In this document: one piece after another, positions 33,347-50,054 of the stretch
Numbering within the stretch: the first letter of the stretch is position 1
How the letters are laid out: each line of letters opens with the position of its first letter
Origin: Fusarium oxysporum f. sp. lycopersici 4287
Taxonomy: Eukaryota > Ascomycota > Sordariomycetes > Hypocreales > Nectriaceae
Assembly (NCBI RefSeq): GCF_000149955.1
Contig: NC_030986.1
Span: forward strand, 5,311,624-5,375,623
Direction: 5' to 3'
Length of the DNA stretch: 64,000 bases
Notes under the pieces: model-generated
Seen by the model: the letters and a program-made list of their open reading frames with translations, nothing else
The model's database searches: none
Told to the model about the DNA's origin: nothing
Program-made: the position numbers and the translations under genes

Positions 33347-34315
33347 AGTGCCTGTGGTGTGTCTTTTGCCTGATTAAAGAATGATGCTATCAAATGCGTG
33401 TTATGGAGATGAAGAATGTAAAAGCCGAGAAGTATACTACCTTAGTAGTCAAGTGTTTATTGAAGAGTGGAAGGAGTCACTTTCACATTGGAAAGGCAGC
33501 ATGCTCATGTGATCTTTCCGAATAAACTTGAGGTCTTGATGATACCTTAAGGTAGGGGACAGAAGACCTGACCTCCACTGCTAATAAGACAACTTAAGAA
33601 TGACAAGCCTGTGTAAACTAAACATGAACTTGGTAAACTTTGGACCAAAGTTCTAAGTAATAAAAAGGCTGAGATACGTTTAAAATTTCTAGAGGTTAGC
33701 ACTTGATGATAAACTTAGCTTAGGTACTCTCTCAACAGTTTATCTTGTCGCGCTGATGTAAAGTCTTGAGTCTTCGGACGCCCACCTCAGAGGCCAAGCC
33801 AACACGGACACTAACCGAGGAAGCTTCCCTATTTAGAAGAAGCAAAGATTCTGATTGGTTATTGAAACTCTTCCCAATATCTCAGATTATCTCATTCGCT
33901 CGTTTTAACGTTACCATCTCCTTCGTCAACTTCAAACCAAGATCTGATTCGGCCTTATCTGCTATAAGCTTTCGTAGATATATCGCGTAATCTGCCATGC
34001 CCCTCGGGAAGCCAAAGATGAGAACTAGAATTAGGAGGCAAATATTGTTCAGTTAAAGGACCCGCTAGGTTTACCATGAAATCACCTACGTATTTTTGTC
34101 ACTCGACAATTCACAAGGTTAATTTTTCCCTCTCGTGCTCAAGATCAAGCTTTGTCGCTCTTCACGACCATGAAAAGATTAACTCTTCGACCCTTGGGGA
34201 TTTTCAAGGTATAAGTACCTTAGGGTCCTGTTTCTTCCCACCATATCTGTTCCGTCACTCATCACCGTCGCCATCTCGAACCCTCCTCTGCACATAACTC
34301 GACTCATACATCACC
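33347..34315. other. AT-rich intergenic, about 970 bp
   Basis: Noticeably AT-rich, with only short unsupported ORFs. Holds the presumed promoter of the gene at 34316. No transposon ends seen. Confidence 0.45.
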
Positions 34316-34639
34316 ATGTCGAGGAAGAAAAAGCCAGCATCCTCAAGTCGAAAGACCACTCCAGGCTCATCAAAGGCCTCTAGCAGAAAGAACTCTCCAT
34401 CACCCATAAAATCAGCTCTACTGTCTCACGAGCCTATGCCAGAGCCAGTACAAGTAATCGTCGATCCCGCACAGCCTGAAGAGGAGGAGCCGTGGCGGAC
34501 ACCGAATGAAGAAGAAATTATCGCGGTTGTAATTTTTATCGTCATTTCCTTCACAATCAACATAGCTTCCCACAATGAGTTCATAAGGGGGTTCCGGGTT
34601 TATTTTGAAGTATACATTGGCGAGAGACTACTGGGATGA
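34316..34639 (+). CDS. Small hypothetical protein with one C-terminal membrane segment
   Basis: A 107-residue frame starting in a CACCATG context, a favourable start for fungi. The N-terminal half is very basic and Ser/Pro-rich (MSRKKKPASSSRKTTPGSSK), followed by an acidic hinge (QPEEEEPWRTPNEEE) and one hydrophobic segment, IIAVVIFIVISFTINIA, then a short polar end. The layout suggests a tail-anchored-like protein. It does not share the motif of the three membrane proteins at 29-31.6 kb. No family recognised; could also be the first exon of something longer. Confidence 0.45.
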   Translation: MSRKKKPASSSRKTTPGSSKASSRKNSPSPIKSALLSHEPMPEPVQVIVDPAQPEEEEPWRTPNEEEIIAVVIFIVISFTINIASHNEFIRGFRVYFEVYIGERLLG

Positions 34640-35035
34640 TTCTGACATGTTGTGCAAGGATATTTAAGTCACGGACATTCAGATGGTGGAGTCCGATCCG
34701 ATCTTCCGTCTTCTTATCCAGCGGTCATGTACACTTCACCTACGAGAAAACGGGTGGTTACTGGAGCCAGTTGACTTACGAGAAGGAATTGTTCCTCCAC
34801 TGGCGAGGAGCCTGTGAATGGATTTATGTGAGCAAACATGCTCGACTGAGATCGTGCCTAGAAAACGTTTCTTTGGAAGTGTTTTTTTTTTTTTTTGGTG
34901 GGGAGGGTATTTTATTTTATACTCTGGGAAAGGATTTCTTCCCTTTCTGCATCCCACGATTCCGAAGTTACGGATTTCACTTTGACTAGTTGCATGAAAG
35001 AGTCAATAACAAGCTTCGAGAGCAGTATTTGGCAT
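34640..35035. other. Sequence left of the first assembly gap
   Basis: Contains a run of 15 T (about 34882-34896). The 3' UTR of the oxidoreductase to the right probably lies here or in the gap. No supported coding sequence. Confidence 0.4.
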
Positions 35036-35571
35036 NNNNNNNNNNNNNNNNNNNNNNNNNNNNNNNNNNNNNNNNNNNNNNNNNNNNNNNNNNNNNNNNN
35101 NNNNNNNNNNNNNNNNNNNNNNNNNNNNNNNNNNNNNNNNNNNNNNNNNNNNNNNNNNNNNNNNNNNNNNNNNNNNNNNNNNNNNNNNNNNNNNNNNNNN
35201 NNNNNNNNNNNNNNNNNNNNNNNNNNNNNNNNNNNNNNNNNNNNNNNNNNNNNNNNNNNNNNNNNNNNNNNNNNNNNNNNNNNNNNNNNNNNNNNNNNNN
35301 NNNNNNNNNNNNNNNNNNNNNNNNNNNNNNNNNNNNNNNNNNNNNNNNNNNNNNNNNNNNNNNNNNNNNNNNNNNNNNNNNNNNNNNNNNNNNNNNNNNN
35401 NNNNNNNNNNNNNNNNNNNNNNNNNNNNNNNNNNNNNNNNNNNNNNNNNNNNNNNNNNNNNNNNNNNNNNNNNNNNNNNNNNNNNNNNNNNNNNNNNNNN
35501 NNNNNNNNNNNNNNNNNNNNNNNNNNNNNNNNNNNNNNNNNNNNNNNNNNNNNNNNNNNNNNNNNNNNNNN
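35036..35571. other. Assembly gap (536 N)
   Basis: A run of N. It removes the C-terminal part of the MDR-family gene at its right. Confidence 1.
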
Positions 35572-36359
35572 GAGGGTGGAGAATTGGGTGCTTATTGCAA
35601 AGTCGACGGTGCCGCGGCCGATGAGCTTGACGATGTCTTGGGTTTTATAGTCGTACAGTTGAGTGACCATTCCAGGAAGATATTCTTCAACCAAGCCCAT
35701 CTTTGGCGTCGATACAGTAGAAATTATCTTCTCAGCACCAAAATAGTTCCGCGCAATCTGGATAGCTGTATTGCCAGATGCACTGAGAGCAGCGGGTATG
35801 TAAACAGTCTGTCCTGCTAGACTATCTCTTCCTTGAAGCTGCAGTCCACGCTTGATACTCTGGTACGCAGTTACTGCCAGAGCTGGGACAGCAGCAGCTT
35901 CTTCAAAAGATACATGATCTGGCTTCTTATGAAGGAACTGTGGTTCTGTCACGGCATATGTCGAGGCCCAAGCTGCAGGGGGTCTAGAGAGATGAGGTTT
36001 CTCGAACTCCATGCCGTAGACTGCATCTCCAACTTTGAACTCTGTAACTGCAGGACCAATCTCTACAACTACGCCAGAGCCTTCGATTCCAAATGGGATC
36101 GGGAAGTTCCTATATTTATGTGAGTTTGTAGTATGAATGAAGAGTGGTTGCCGACTTACGAGGCCTTGTAGAGCAAGTCAAACTGTCCAGATGCAAACTG
36201 TGTTTCACCAGTGTTGATGGCAACAGCTTTCATACGGAGAAGAAGCTGATTTGGCTTGGTGATTTTTGGTATAGGTTGCTCTATGACCGTGTACTCTGCT
36301 GGAAGACACTTCTTTGGTGCAACAAGAGTTCGAGTGGTGGCTGGTAGTTTCGACATCAT
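35572..36359 (-). CDS. Medium-chain dehydrogenase/reductase (zinc-ADH/enoyl-reductase type), 3' end lost in gap
   Basis: Exon 1 is 36359-36160; exon 2 starts at 36109 (50-nt intron, phase 2) and runs into the gap. About 245 residues are visible, starting MMSKLPATTRTLV (the second ATG is equally possible). The GroES-like domain has LLLRMKAVAINTGETQFASG and FGIEGSGVVVEIGPAVTEFK with VGDAVYG. The nucleotide-binding domain follows, with VSFEEAAAVPALAVTAYQSI and the cofactor loop VYIPAALSASGNTAIQIARN. The usual catalytic zinc ligands (CGTDxH type) are not seen, which fits the quinone-reductase or trans-enoyl-reductase branch, NADPH-dependent. The expected length is about 340-370 residues, so roughly 100 are missing. 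Substrate cannot be predicted; no biosynthetic backbone gene is nearby. Confidence 0.85.
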
Positions 36360-37037
36360 GACTTTGGAATATGTCAGTCAACTAGAAGCGAAAGAATGAG
36401 TGAGTTTGGTTTCATGATATCAACAGCGGATGTCAATTCTTTAATCAGTCCATTATCATGCGACGGCGGCGTAGGTCGGTGCCTCGGCGGTTTGTGGGGA
36501 CATTTCGGGGGGACCCACCGAAACCGCCGAACTCCACCGCCGGTGACCTTTCGGTGCCTCGACTACCAATATGAGGAGCTTATATTGCGGACTTTGCTTT
36601 TGGTAAGATTACACGGCGGAGATTTACATGACTTGAGACAGGAAAGCCATCTCCTGGAATAACATATCCTTGAACACTCTCACCAAGGCATTATCCGCAT
36701 TCATTTTGTGCTCGAACATGTCATACTTCGACCAGATCCACTCGATTTACGGATCCTCTAGAAGAGTAGGATTACATGTGACCTCGATTTGCAATACAAC
36801 ACATACCGTATTGAGAGGTTCCGTCGCCATAGAAATCCTCTATCGCCAGACTGCTATCAACTACAGTAACTGCAACAAATCTGGGTACCCTTACTGCCGC
36901 AAACGCCTTACAAATAAAGAGCAAAACACCTGCCATCATACTTTTCGATCAAGGAAACATGAACGCGACATTGATCCTGCCGCATGTTAGAGCGAAAGAA
37001 CTGTTCACTTCGCATCTGTACCACACGACTACGGTCT
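36360..37037. other. Intergenic, about 680 bp
   Basis: Promoter of the oxidoreductase and 3' region of the SWIM/RING gene; no supported gene. A GC-rich patch lies at 36460-36550. Confidence 0.45.
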
Positions 37038-38146
37038 TCACCACTCTCCATAATAAGAACTGTTACCCTCCCAATTTGGGTCTCGACGTCTCTGGTGGAT
37101 TCCATACCATCGCGAATAGCTCGACTCATCTAAACCACAGTTAGTATCAGAACAGTACTCAGGCACGTAAGTTGATATACCTCTGTCACGACTGATGCCA
37201 AGCTGGTCCGCAACATTGACATACCCCTCCTCCACGGCACCTTTATCCTTCTGGACGCGTGCAACAAGCTTCTCGTCGCCCTTCCAGACACTGCGACACA
37301 TGGGACAAGTCACGTTCCCACTGGGCTTCGTCTGCGCCCACATTCTGAAACACTCCTCGTGAATGTTCTGACCACAGGCGGCAGCGCACCAAACAATAGA
37401 CTCTTGGTTCTTCTCATCAAGCTCACAGTAGCAGATGGGACAATCGCCATCGATGGGCTTGCGCTTGTCGGACTCTCCTTGTCCGGGTGCAGAAATGGGA
37501 GGTGCTGAGGCAAAGATTGCTTGAAGTTCGGTGCTCAGAAGCGCAAGTTGATAGACGAGATCAAAAGGCGCGTTCAGAACTTGCTTCATGACCTAATTTT
37601 TGTCAATAACGCGATCGAAGAGTCAGGTGTGATACTTACGTAGAGGATGTGCTTGCACTGATGGCCCTTCTCATGGTGAGGGCACGTACATCGCGGCTGT
37701 TTTCCAACATGAACCGTGTAGATATTTCCCGTGGATCCGGTCATCTCAACATCTTCCTCAGGGCAATCCTGGGTTCCTCCTCTGGCGCGATTAAGCACGT
37801 AAAAGCGCTGAGAAAGAGCCCGGTCGTAGATCTCATGGAAAGACTGAGGTGGCTTAGGTCTGAACCTGCGAAGCCGTTTTTCCTCACCTGTGACTTTTGG
37901 TTTCTTTACTTTCTTCTCCTTCTCAGCTTGATACGAGACATCTTCTTCCGTGATTTCATGGGCTTTGCGCTTCATTGGTGTTGGTGGCAAGAGTGCATCT
38001 TCCTGGATGCTCGTAGCTTTCTGGGATGGTTGACCCGCTTTGACCGTGTTAATCAGATCTGGTAAGACTGGCTCTTGCGGCGTCTTGATATTCTCACGAG
38101 CAGCAGAACGCAAAACTCTAGTTGAATGCACACTGGCAGACCCCAT
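37038..38146 (-). CDS. SWIM plus RING zinc-finger protein, probable E3 ubiquitin ligase
   Basis: Exons are 38146-37640, 37592-37181 and 37129-37038, giving 336 residues. The basic N-terminus carries KRKAHE and KKVKKPKVTGEEKRLRRFR, likely nuclear. The SWIM finger is CTCPHHEKGHQCKH (C-x-C-xn-C-x-H) at about residues 152-165. The RING-type finger starts CPICYCEL, continues through CAAACGQNIHEECFRMW and closes CPMCRSVW. This SWIM-then-RING order resembles ZSWIM2-like ligases. The second intron (37130-37180) is 51 nt with a CTAAC branch site and no in-frame stop, so retention would add 17 residues without a frame change. An E3 role is inferred from the RING; targets unknown. Confidence 0.85.
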
Positions 38147-39085
38147 TCTGATGAATTTTGGTTTGTCTTGGGATGATTTGAGAAAGATCTGTGAAAGATG
38201 GGAAATATGATTTCGTTGTGACTGCCTCTAGGGTATGGCAGGTTCCCTTAGCATTTTGGGCAGTGGCGTTGCAGCTACACGGTCACGTGCCACTCCTTCT
38301 TCATGGGCATGTTTGAGCCTTTCAACGTCAACGTCATCTCGAAAAACCCTGTGAATCATCCAGTGTTTCAAAGGACAATTGAGTTCATTCAATATAGTCG
38401 TAGAGAGTTGAGGGGTGGTTCTTTCGATGGGATTATTGCATATAACTTCAGTCACTGTGCATTGGCATGCAATTTACAAACTTCACAATTCAACAAAGAC
38501 ATCAACTTAGAAAGGAACTGCACTTTGGCATTGATTTATCCTATCTTCTTCATCCACTGATCCATCTCTTTTGACTGGCTTCATACCGCTCATGATAGCC
38601 CAAAAAGAAACATAGCCAAACGCCCCGAAACAAGGGACTAAACCCGCCCCTGCTCTCCTGAGGGAGCATAGATGCCCCGCCGTAATACGCCCCCTATACA
38701 TAGAAAAATAACAAAAGAAATCGAAAGGCAGGTTGATGTAGTAGGTACAGGCTGTGCCGCAAAGACGGCAGCCGCTTTGAAATGGTTCAACGCCGAGTCT
38801 ATGCTATGGCTGTCAAAGGTGTATAGTATTAGACATGAAGGGAATAATTGTGTGTGGCCGTAAGGTCATCGAAGTGATAGTATCATGGAGGTCGTATGGT
38901 TGAGGGCCGTGGTACTGTCATCGAGGTATCGGTTGTTCATCGTACTAAACCACGGGCGCGGGTATTATTGTGTTTAGCCCGGGTGGTGATATGATATGGC
39001 TATGATTGTCATCAAGAAGCGTCAACGTTCACGCAACTCCGACGCGATGCCTAGGAAAGTGTCGCAAGATACATGCGCGCGGCTT
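38147..39085. other. Intergenic, about 940 bp
   Basis: Between the SWIM/RING gene start and the PNG1 stop. Only short ORFs without content on both strands. Confidence 0.45.
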
Positions 39086-44958
<5,873 letters not shown>

Positions 44959-47647
44959 TTACTTCCTCCACTGCTCAACGCTGAAGTAGCTCTCGGGCAT
45001 GTCCACATCCCATGTTGGTCTCTCCACCAGGGCAATCTCGAGAGGCTGGCCTGCGGTGCTGAGAGGGACGACGCCGAAGATGGGTCTGTACTTGAAAGTC
45101 ATCCACCAGCTCTTGCGTTCACCGCCAGTCTCGGCAACCTCGAGATCTTTGCCCACTTCACGACGGTTCCGTAGCTGGGCGAGTTCACCTTCAGGCTGAT
45201 CCGCTTCATCGTCGCTATTGGCGTCCTCGGGTCGGGGGGCATCCTCCATATCGATGTCCTCCCACTGACCAGCTGTATGCTTGCGAACTTGCGAGGGTGC
45301 GATGGCACCTACCTCCATTCTGCCTCCTGCTCCGGTTGATGGACCTGTTCTCTTGCGCTTAAGGCTCTGCTTGCCTGAAGTAGTGGATTCACTAATCTCG
45401 CCATCTACAGGCTTGGGAAGGTCTTGAGCCAAGTCGAGCATGAGGAGGAACGACACGCCGTAGATCCAAGCACGAGAGCCTTGCCAGAAGACACCCTTGG
45501 CGAGGTCGAGGAGATCCTGCACGGGAGCGGGTAGGTCCTTTCGGGCATGACGTCGAGACCAGGGGGTGAGAGAACCTTGGAGAGGGTGGAAGGTAAGCAG
45601 GTTCCACGACGAGGTGATCGCGAGGAGGGTGTAGTCGTCCACATGATCGGATGAGCCATTTATTCCATCAGGCGAAGCTCTAGGAGAGATCTTGGTCCGA
45701 GGGACATCGGCTGAGAAGGACAGAACCGTAGCTGCAGAAGGAAGTTTGGGTAGTAGTTTAGCACTAGGGTTACGAACCCACTTCTCAATGTTCTGCGATG
45801 ACTGCTCCTCTTCTTCGTCTGAAGAGTCACTCTCATTTGAGGAGGACGCGTCATCCTCTGGCTTGGTCTTCTCACCATCGCTCAGAATCCAGGTGTCGAT
45901 GTAGCCTGCGATGTCAGATGTAGCGAGCATCTTGGAGTCTGGAGAGAAAGCGATCTGTGTAATGGTCCTGTCGTAACTGCCAAGACCTCCATTGAGGATA
46001 TAGCGTGGAGTTTGTCGTCGTAAGCGTGTGAGTCTTTGTACGCGCGGTGAGAAGATGAGAGATGTTCTGGGGCTGACGGGGTCGAGTGCGCCCATGACAA
46101 CGCGAGAGCCTTCCTGAATCGCGCAGAGCCATTGTGCGTTAGGTGAAAGCTGCACTTTAATGGCTCCCACACCTGCAAGCTTCGAGGGGAGCTCAGAAGA
46201 GGAGACCTTGACGTCCGAAGGTTTGATAGGATCTTGGTGTTCTAATCTGAAAGCTTTGACGTCGATAGCAGTAGAAACAATCAGAAGTGAACCCTCATCA
46301 TCGATAGTTGCTGAAGTAATATTCGAATCACCCTTGACGACGATAGTCTTGATAAGTTTGCGGTTCTGGTTGATGTCAACTTCCTCGCCTGCGCTGTTGA
46401 ACATGTCGTTGGCTGATTTTCGGAGAAGCCAGATGTGAACCTCCCTGTCCCACCAACTGACAACGAATCGAGCCTTGGGTGCACTCAATAGAGGAGCCTG
46501 TTGAGGCAAGCTGGGCATCATGCGGTGGTTTTCACGTCCCATCTCCTTTAGGGGAACCACAACGGGGTTAGCATCAGGTCCTGTATCCGAGTTAGCCAGA
46601 ACTTAGCGACAAGAGACGGCTTGTCTTACCTCCTGAGACAATAACACTGATTCTGCCACTCTCAAAAGATGCCATAGACTTGACGTCATGGTCGTGGTAC
46701 CTTCGCCCCCAAACCTTGGCCCATCTGGATCCAGCACCACTGTTTTGCTTGTAAAGGATTGTTCGTCGGTCCATGCCTCCGCTAAGGATAGCTGTACCAT
46801 CAGCACTTGTAGCAAGACTCAAGACATCTTGCTTGTGGCTCTGAATGCGTTGTGATTGTGTGTATGTCTTGCCATCCCAGATGCAAACCTGGCCAGTTGA
46901 ATCGCCTGAGACAATGTTGCCGTTTGGCAGACATTTGACGGACCACACAATGATGTCTTTGGAGCCACCAACGAGATCGGAGCCCAGTGTCATCCTACGC
47001 AGCATGTGGCCATTTGCGATATCGTACGCTCGAATTGTGCTATCGGAGCAGCCGACGATGGCGACCCTGCGCGACTGGAAGGTAATGCTGACCATCTGAG
47101 CCTTCTTGGTAGGCGATCGTAGGATAACTCGCTGGAATCGCAGATCATCGTCCTCGATGGAGTACATGACAAGCTCGCCATCGATTGTACCAGCGATAAG
47201 CTTGGTGGGATCTTGAGAGTCGGCGCCGAGTGTGACCTTGTCGGATCCAGCAGGTTGAGCAGCCATGCACCAGATATCACCATGTTGACCGCTGGCGTGT
47301 CTCTTTGGCCTTCCTGTCTCAAGATCCCATTCGGTGACTGTGGAAGTATAACCTATGCTGAACAGACGGGACTTTCCAGCGACAACGCGTCCATCGCCAA
47401 GGTCCTGGTCAGGCTCGTTGACCCAGACAAGTCCATCGACGCTTCGGTCTTTACCGCCTGGAATGATGAGCTCCTGGTTCCAAGAGCCATTCGTAGGGTT
47501 CCAGATTTCGATGTCGCCGTTAGCTCGTCCAATAGCGAGTCGCGCAAGATTAGCCTGTACTGCCGAGCGCGTCTTGGGGTGTGAGAAGGCAATGGCGTTG
47601 ATGGCTGAAGGTTTGTATGGAACGAATCGACATCGATGAATATCCAT
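44959..47647 (-). CDS. UTP4: U3 snoRNP-associated protein Utp4 (Cirhin homologue)
   Basis: Exons are 47647-46630 and 46580-44959 (49-nt intron), giving 879 residues, close to the family length. It opens MDIHRCRFVPYKPSAINAIA, the typical Utp4 start. Two WD40 propellers follow, with repeat endings such as GDIEIWNP, STVTEWDLETG, STIRAYDIANG, GQVCIWDGKTY and GYIDTWILSDG. An acidic Ser/Asp/Glu linker interrupts the second propeller (SSSNESDSSDEEEE), and there is another acidic stretch near the C-terminus before KYRPIFGVVPL and ALVERPTWDVDMPESYFSVE. Utp4 belongs to the t-UTP/UtpA subcomplex of the small-subunit processome in the nucleolus and is needed early in 18S rRNA maturation. Confidence 0.93.
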
Positions 47648-48309
47648 TGTAACGGCGGTTTCGGGGCTCTGAAAAGAGTCCTCGGTCGCGCGGTGATTCG
47701 AAATTAGGTATTAACTCGCTGAGATACGAGAATCGGTTCGGAATTGTTGCGCAAATAGAAATAGATACGTTAACCTGACGCCGCGTAGCCAGGCGTAGAG
47801 ATCCAGTTCAGGAAGAAAAATGTTAGCCTCGCGAACTCGACCAAATTTTTTTCTTTGGAAAGAAAAATAAGGTGTGGTCATAGCGCTCTTAGTGCCCCTC
47901 CATAATCCACTATGGCAGCCGCGACCAACCCCTCACCTTCCCTCAGAGCGTGCCCCTCTGCTTCCCTTCTTCTGCGGGTTCGTTCGTGCTATTCTAGATC
48001 TCTTCTGAATGCGTCACATTTTCGTCGGTTTTAGATCTCTTCTCATGACTCAACGGAACGTCGCAAATTCGCAAACGTCATAACCTATAGCTCAACGACA
48101 ACACTGAAGTCGTATATGGTCCTGTCTTTTCAGTATCCTCGGCGTCCTTAATCCACGTTCTTCCGAGCCGCGTTATACACGATTTCCTCGATTTACTTCC
48201 GCATTCCCGAACTCTGCTCTCCAAGCTTTATAAGCCCCCAACTATAAAAGGGAAAGAATTTCTCTCCCGAGTTCGACTTTGTCATAACAACACCTACCAA
48301 AACCCCATC
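47648..48309. promoter_or_regulatory. Shared divergent promoter of UTP4 and NPT1
   Basis: 662 bp between divergent start codons. A T/A-rich element (AAATTTTTTTC followed by AAAGAAAAATAA near 47844-47872) lies on the UTP4 side. No specific factor is claimed. Confidence 0.5.
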
Positions 48310-49799
48310 ATGGATTTCAATAGCTCCTCGCCCTTCCCAGAGGGCGTCATCTCCTTCCTCGACACTGATCTGTACAAGTTGACGATGCAATGTGCCGTCT
48401 TCAAGTTCTTCAAAGATGTACCTGTGACATACGCCTACACCAACCGAACTCCAGACAAGAAGCTGTCGCGAACCGCCTTCAAGTGGCTCGAAGAGCAAAT
48501 TCGAAGTAAGAAACGCGGTTTTTGGTGATCTCACCTCCAAATCCTAGACTAACCTTGATGGACAGAGCTTGGAAACATTTCTCTTTCTACCGATGAATAC
48601 CTTTTCCTCAAGAAGCACTGCGACTACCTCTCTGACGACTACCTCAACTTCCTCAAGGAGTTCCGCCTTAGCCCCCGAGAACAAGTTGTCGCTACCTTCA
48701 CTCCTGTCGGCGAGGATAATGGAGATGACTCGATTGTTGGCGACGTTGATATTCAAATCAAGGGCACTTGGGTCGACACAATTCTCTACGAAATTCCCAT
48801 GCTTGCGCTGACATCCGAGGCGTACTTCAAGTTCATGGACACAGACTGGAACTATGAGGGCCAAGAAAAGCAAGCATTCGAGAAGGGACTCAAGCTGTTG
48901 GAGGCAGGATGCATCACATCCGAATTCGGCACAAGAAGACGTCGCGACTACCACACCCAGGCCCTTGTGTTCCGAGGATTGGTGCAAGCTTCCAAGGAAG
49001 CTGAGAAGAAGGGATTCCCTGGCAAGCTATCTGGAACCAGTAACGTCCATCTGGCTATGCGCTTCAACATCCCACCTGTAGGAACTGTTGCTCATGAGTG
49101 GTTCATGGGTGTTGCCGCTATTATCGGTGACTACAAGTCAGCCACCGAGGTTGCACTGCGACACTGGGTAGCTTGTTTCGGCAACAAGCTCGGTATTGCT
49201 TTGACCGACACTTTCGGAACTCAAGAGTTTCTGCGAGCTTTCACTCAGCCTGTGCAACCTATCGAGGGTGGCTTCCCAGCAGAGACCTTCAAGAAGGCTG
49301 ACGGAACCATGAAGACATACGCAGAGACCTTTGCTGGTATTCGTCAAGATTCTGGCGACCCTGCAGAATACACTAAGTGGATGAGAGAGTTCTACGACAA
49401 GCAGGGTATCACTGACAAGAAGCTCATTGTTTTCTCTGACTCACTGAACATCGAGAGGTGTCTCGAGTATAAGAAGATTGCCGAGGACCTTGGCTTCCAG
49501 CCAACATTTGGTGTGGGAACGTACCTTACCAACGACTTTGTGCATCTCAAGACTGGCACCAAATCTGTGCCTTTGAACATTGTCATCAAGATCAGCTCAG
49601 CGGCAGGCCGCCCGGCTGTCAAGATCAGGTGAGTGCTTTGTATCAAGACTGACGATAGTCTTGACTAATCGATTATAGTGACAACATTGGAAAGAACACG
49701 GGCGACAAGGAGACTGTAGAGAAGGTCAAGAAGGAGCTTGGATACGTCGAACGCGAGTGGAAGGAGGGCGACGAGACCTCACGATGGGGTAAGGAATAA
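48310..49799 (+). CDS. NPT1: Nicotinate phosphoribosyltransferase
   Basis: Exons are 48310-48505, 48566-49628 and 49679-49799 (introns of 60 and 50 nt), giving 459 residues. The N-terminus contains [18 protein letters not shown], typical of the family. The catalytic region reads [20 protein letters not shown] followed by HEWFMG; that His corresponds to the phosphorylated His of the yeast enzyme. [27 protein letters not shown] and [13 protein letters not shown] supply phosphate and pyrophosphate contacts, and [10 protein letters not shown] follows. The enzyme joins nicotinic acid to PRPP using ATP, giving nicotinate mononucleotide in the NAD salvage pathway. The gene is complete and ends just before the second assembly gap. 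Confidence 0.96.
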
Positions 49800-49819
49800 G
49801 GGGAAAATAGACTAAGATA

Positions 49820-49962
49820 NNNNNNNNNNNNNNNNNNNNNNNNNNNNNNNNNNNNNNNNNNNNNNNNNNNNNNNNNNNNNNNNNNNNNNNNNNNNNNNNN
49901 NNNNNNNNNNNNNNNNNNNNNNNNNNNNNNNNNNNNNNNNNNNNNNNNNNNNNNNNNNNNNN
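49820..49962. other. Assembly gap (143 N)
   Basis: A run of N between the 3' ends of two convergent genes; no coding sequence appears to be lost. Confidence 1.
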
Positions 49963-50054
49963 TCTCTGCATGGCCTACAAACAAGCCGAATAAGTGGTGA
50001 GTCCCGTCTATGCGCGAATAGTTCTACACATTTTGTACAAAATGCAGCCATACA

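Noticed and set aside
34912..36012. Long ORFs running through the N gap on both strands
   Set aside because: They are created by unspecified codons in the gap. Only the minus-strand part right of 35571 is supported by family motifs.
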